This document shows, piece after piece, positions 14,894-15,219 of a stretch of DNA of 15,219 nucleotides. Position 1 is the stretch's first letter. Each line of letters opens with the position of its first letter. The DNA lies in assembly GCA_035310015.1 (NCBI GenBank), contig DATGEO010000109.1:1-15219 (forward strand). Reading direction: 5' to 3'. This stretch comes from DATGEO01 sp035310015 (GTDB lineage Bacteria > Chloroflexota > Dormibacteria > Dormibacterales > Dormibacteraceae). The position numbers and the translations under genes were made by a program. The notes below the pieces were generated by a model that was not told where the DNA came from, ran no database searches, and was given only the letters and a program-made list of their open reading frames with translations.

Positions 14894-15219
14894 TCAGGGT
14901 GCGGGGATGTACCTCGCCCCCACGGGCTCGCCATCCTCCACGTCCACCACCCACGTCGAGCCCTTCTCGAACTGCTCGCGGAACGCGGACAGGACGCGGC
15001 GGTTGGTGAGGTCCTCGACCAGCTCCCACACCAGGTCACCGTGAGTGCAGAGCACGGTGCTGTCGAGCGTGCGGTCGTCGAAGAACCTGTACAGGCCGCG
15101 AACGCCGCGGCCCTCCGCAAGCTCGGGCGCCTGCATGACCGCGAGCTTCAGCGAGCGCGCGAGCGGCTCGACGGTCTGCACGCAGCGCAGGTAGGGGCTG
15201 CTGTAGATCGCGGATGTGC
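14894..15219 (-). CDS. Histidine phosphatase superfamily protein, C-terminal part (5' truncated by window)
   Basis: The frame is open to the window edge, giving 107 residues plus stop; the N-terminal RHG catalytic motif lies beyond the right end. The visible part begins with SAIYSSPYLRCVQTVEPLA, the S-S-P-x-x-R-x-x-x-T-x-x-x-L motif that follows the first catalytic region in phosphoglycerate mutase/SixA-type enzymes. It also has VLCTHGDLVWELVEDL with the second active-site histidine. Length suggests a compact SixA-like protein, possibly the phosphatase domain of a Nudix fusion, which cannot be told here. It precedes hutH by 19 bp on the same strand; the name refers to the catalytic histidine and does not imply a role in histidine breakdown. 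Confidence 0.85.
   Translation of the reverse strand, partial: TSAIYSSPYLRCVQTVEPLARSLKLAVMQAPELAEGRGVRGLYRFFDDRTLDSTVLCTHGDLVWELVEDLTNRRVLSAFREQFEKGSTWVVDVEDGEPVGARYIPAP

Overview
This 15.2 kb window is high-GC bacterial DNA, densely packed and mostly single-copy metabolic genes. Many starts are GTG or TTG and most neighbours overlap by 4 nt (ATGA, GTGA or TTGA junctions). Gene content and sequence flavour suggest an actinomycete-like soil or environmental bacterium: PaaA-D, an actinobacterial-looking HutH with Cys-Ser-Gly at the MIO site, and HutF. A deep Actinomycetota or Dormibacterota-like lineage is my best guess, but nothing in the window fixes the taxonomy.

Layout. (1) 1-452: the C-terminal end of a large serine recombinase (+) runs into the 3' end of tRNA-His(GTG) (-). 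The recombinase stop codon lies inside the tRNA gene, so this looks like one edge of an integrated element. (2) 530-2947 (+): a compact phenylacetyl-CoA epoxidase-type operon, paaA - paaD N-domain (MIP18) - paaB - paaC - a 53-codon zinc-ribbon gene equivalent to the PaaD C-terminus. PaaD is therefore split in two, and no PaaE reductase is present. A 70-bp inverted-repeat element carrying two TTTGTGCACAAA palindromes sits between paaB and paaC. (3) 6402-2952 (-): a five-gene, mostly overlapping operon running SRPBCC protein - two-domain PNPOx-like flavin-barrel protein - fdhD - CPBP intramembrane protease - unknown type I membrane protein. (4) 6487-8577 (+): an RDD-family membrane protein and glucose-6-phosphate dehydrogenase. 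(5) 9145-8732 (-): a small four-helix membrane protein of unknown function with a near-perfect Shine-Dalgarno and an intrinsic terminator. (6) 15219-9280 (-): a histidine-degradation operon (histidine phosphatase-fold protein, partial) - hutH - hutU - hutF - hutI, overlapped from hutH onward.

How they work together. HutH, HutU and HutI take histidine to N-formimino-glutamate, and HutF deiminates this to N-formylglutamate; the final deformylase (HutG) is not in the window. PaaA/B/C with the split PaaD should form a ring-epoxidising diiron multicomponent oxygenase acting on an aryl-CoA thioester, with its iron-sulfur/diiron maturation supplied by the two PaaD pieces. FdhD implies a molybdenum/tungsten bis-MGD enzyme elsewhere in the genome. 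Intergenic space is minimal: the longest gene-free stretches are 8578-8731 and 9146-9279, and both carry diverged copies of the same TTTGTGCACAAA-like repeat seen in the paa operon. No CRISPR array or complete mobile element is visible.
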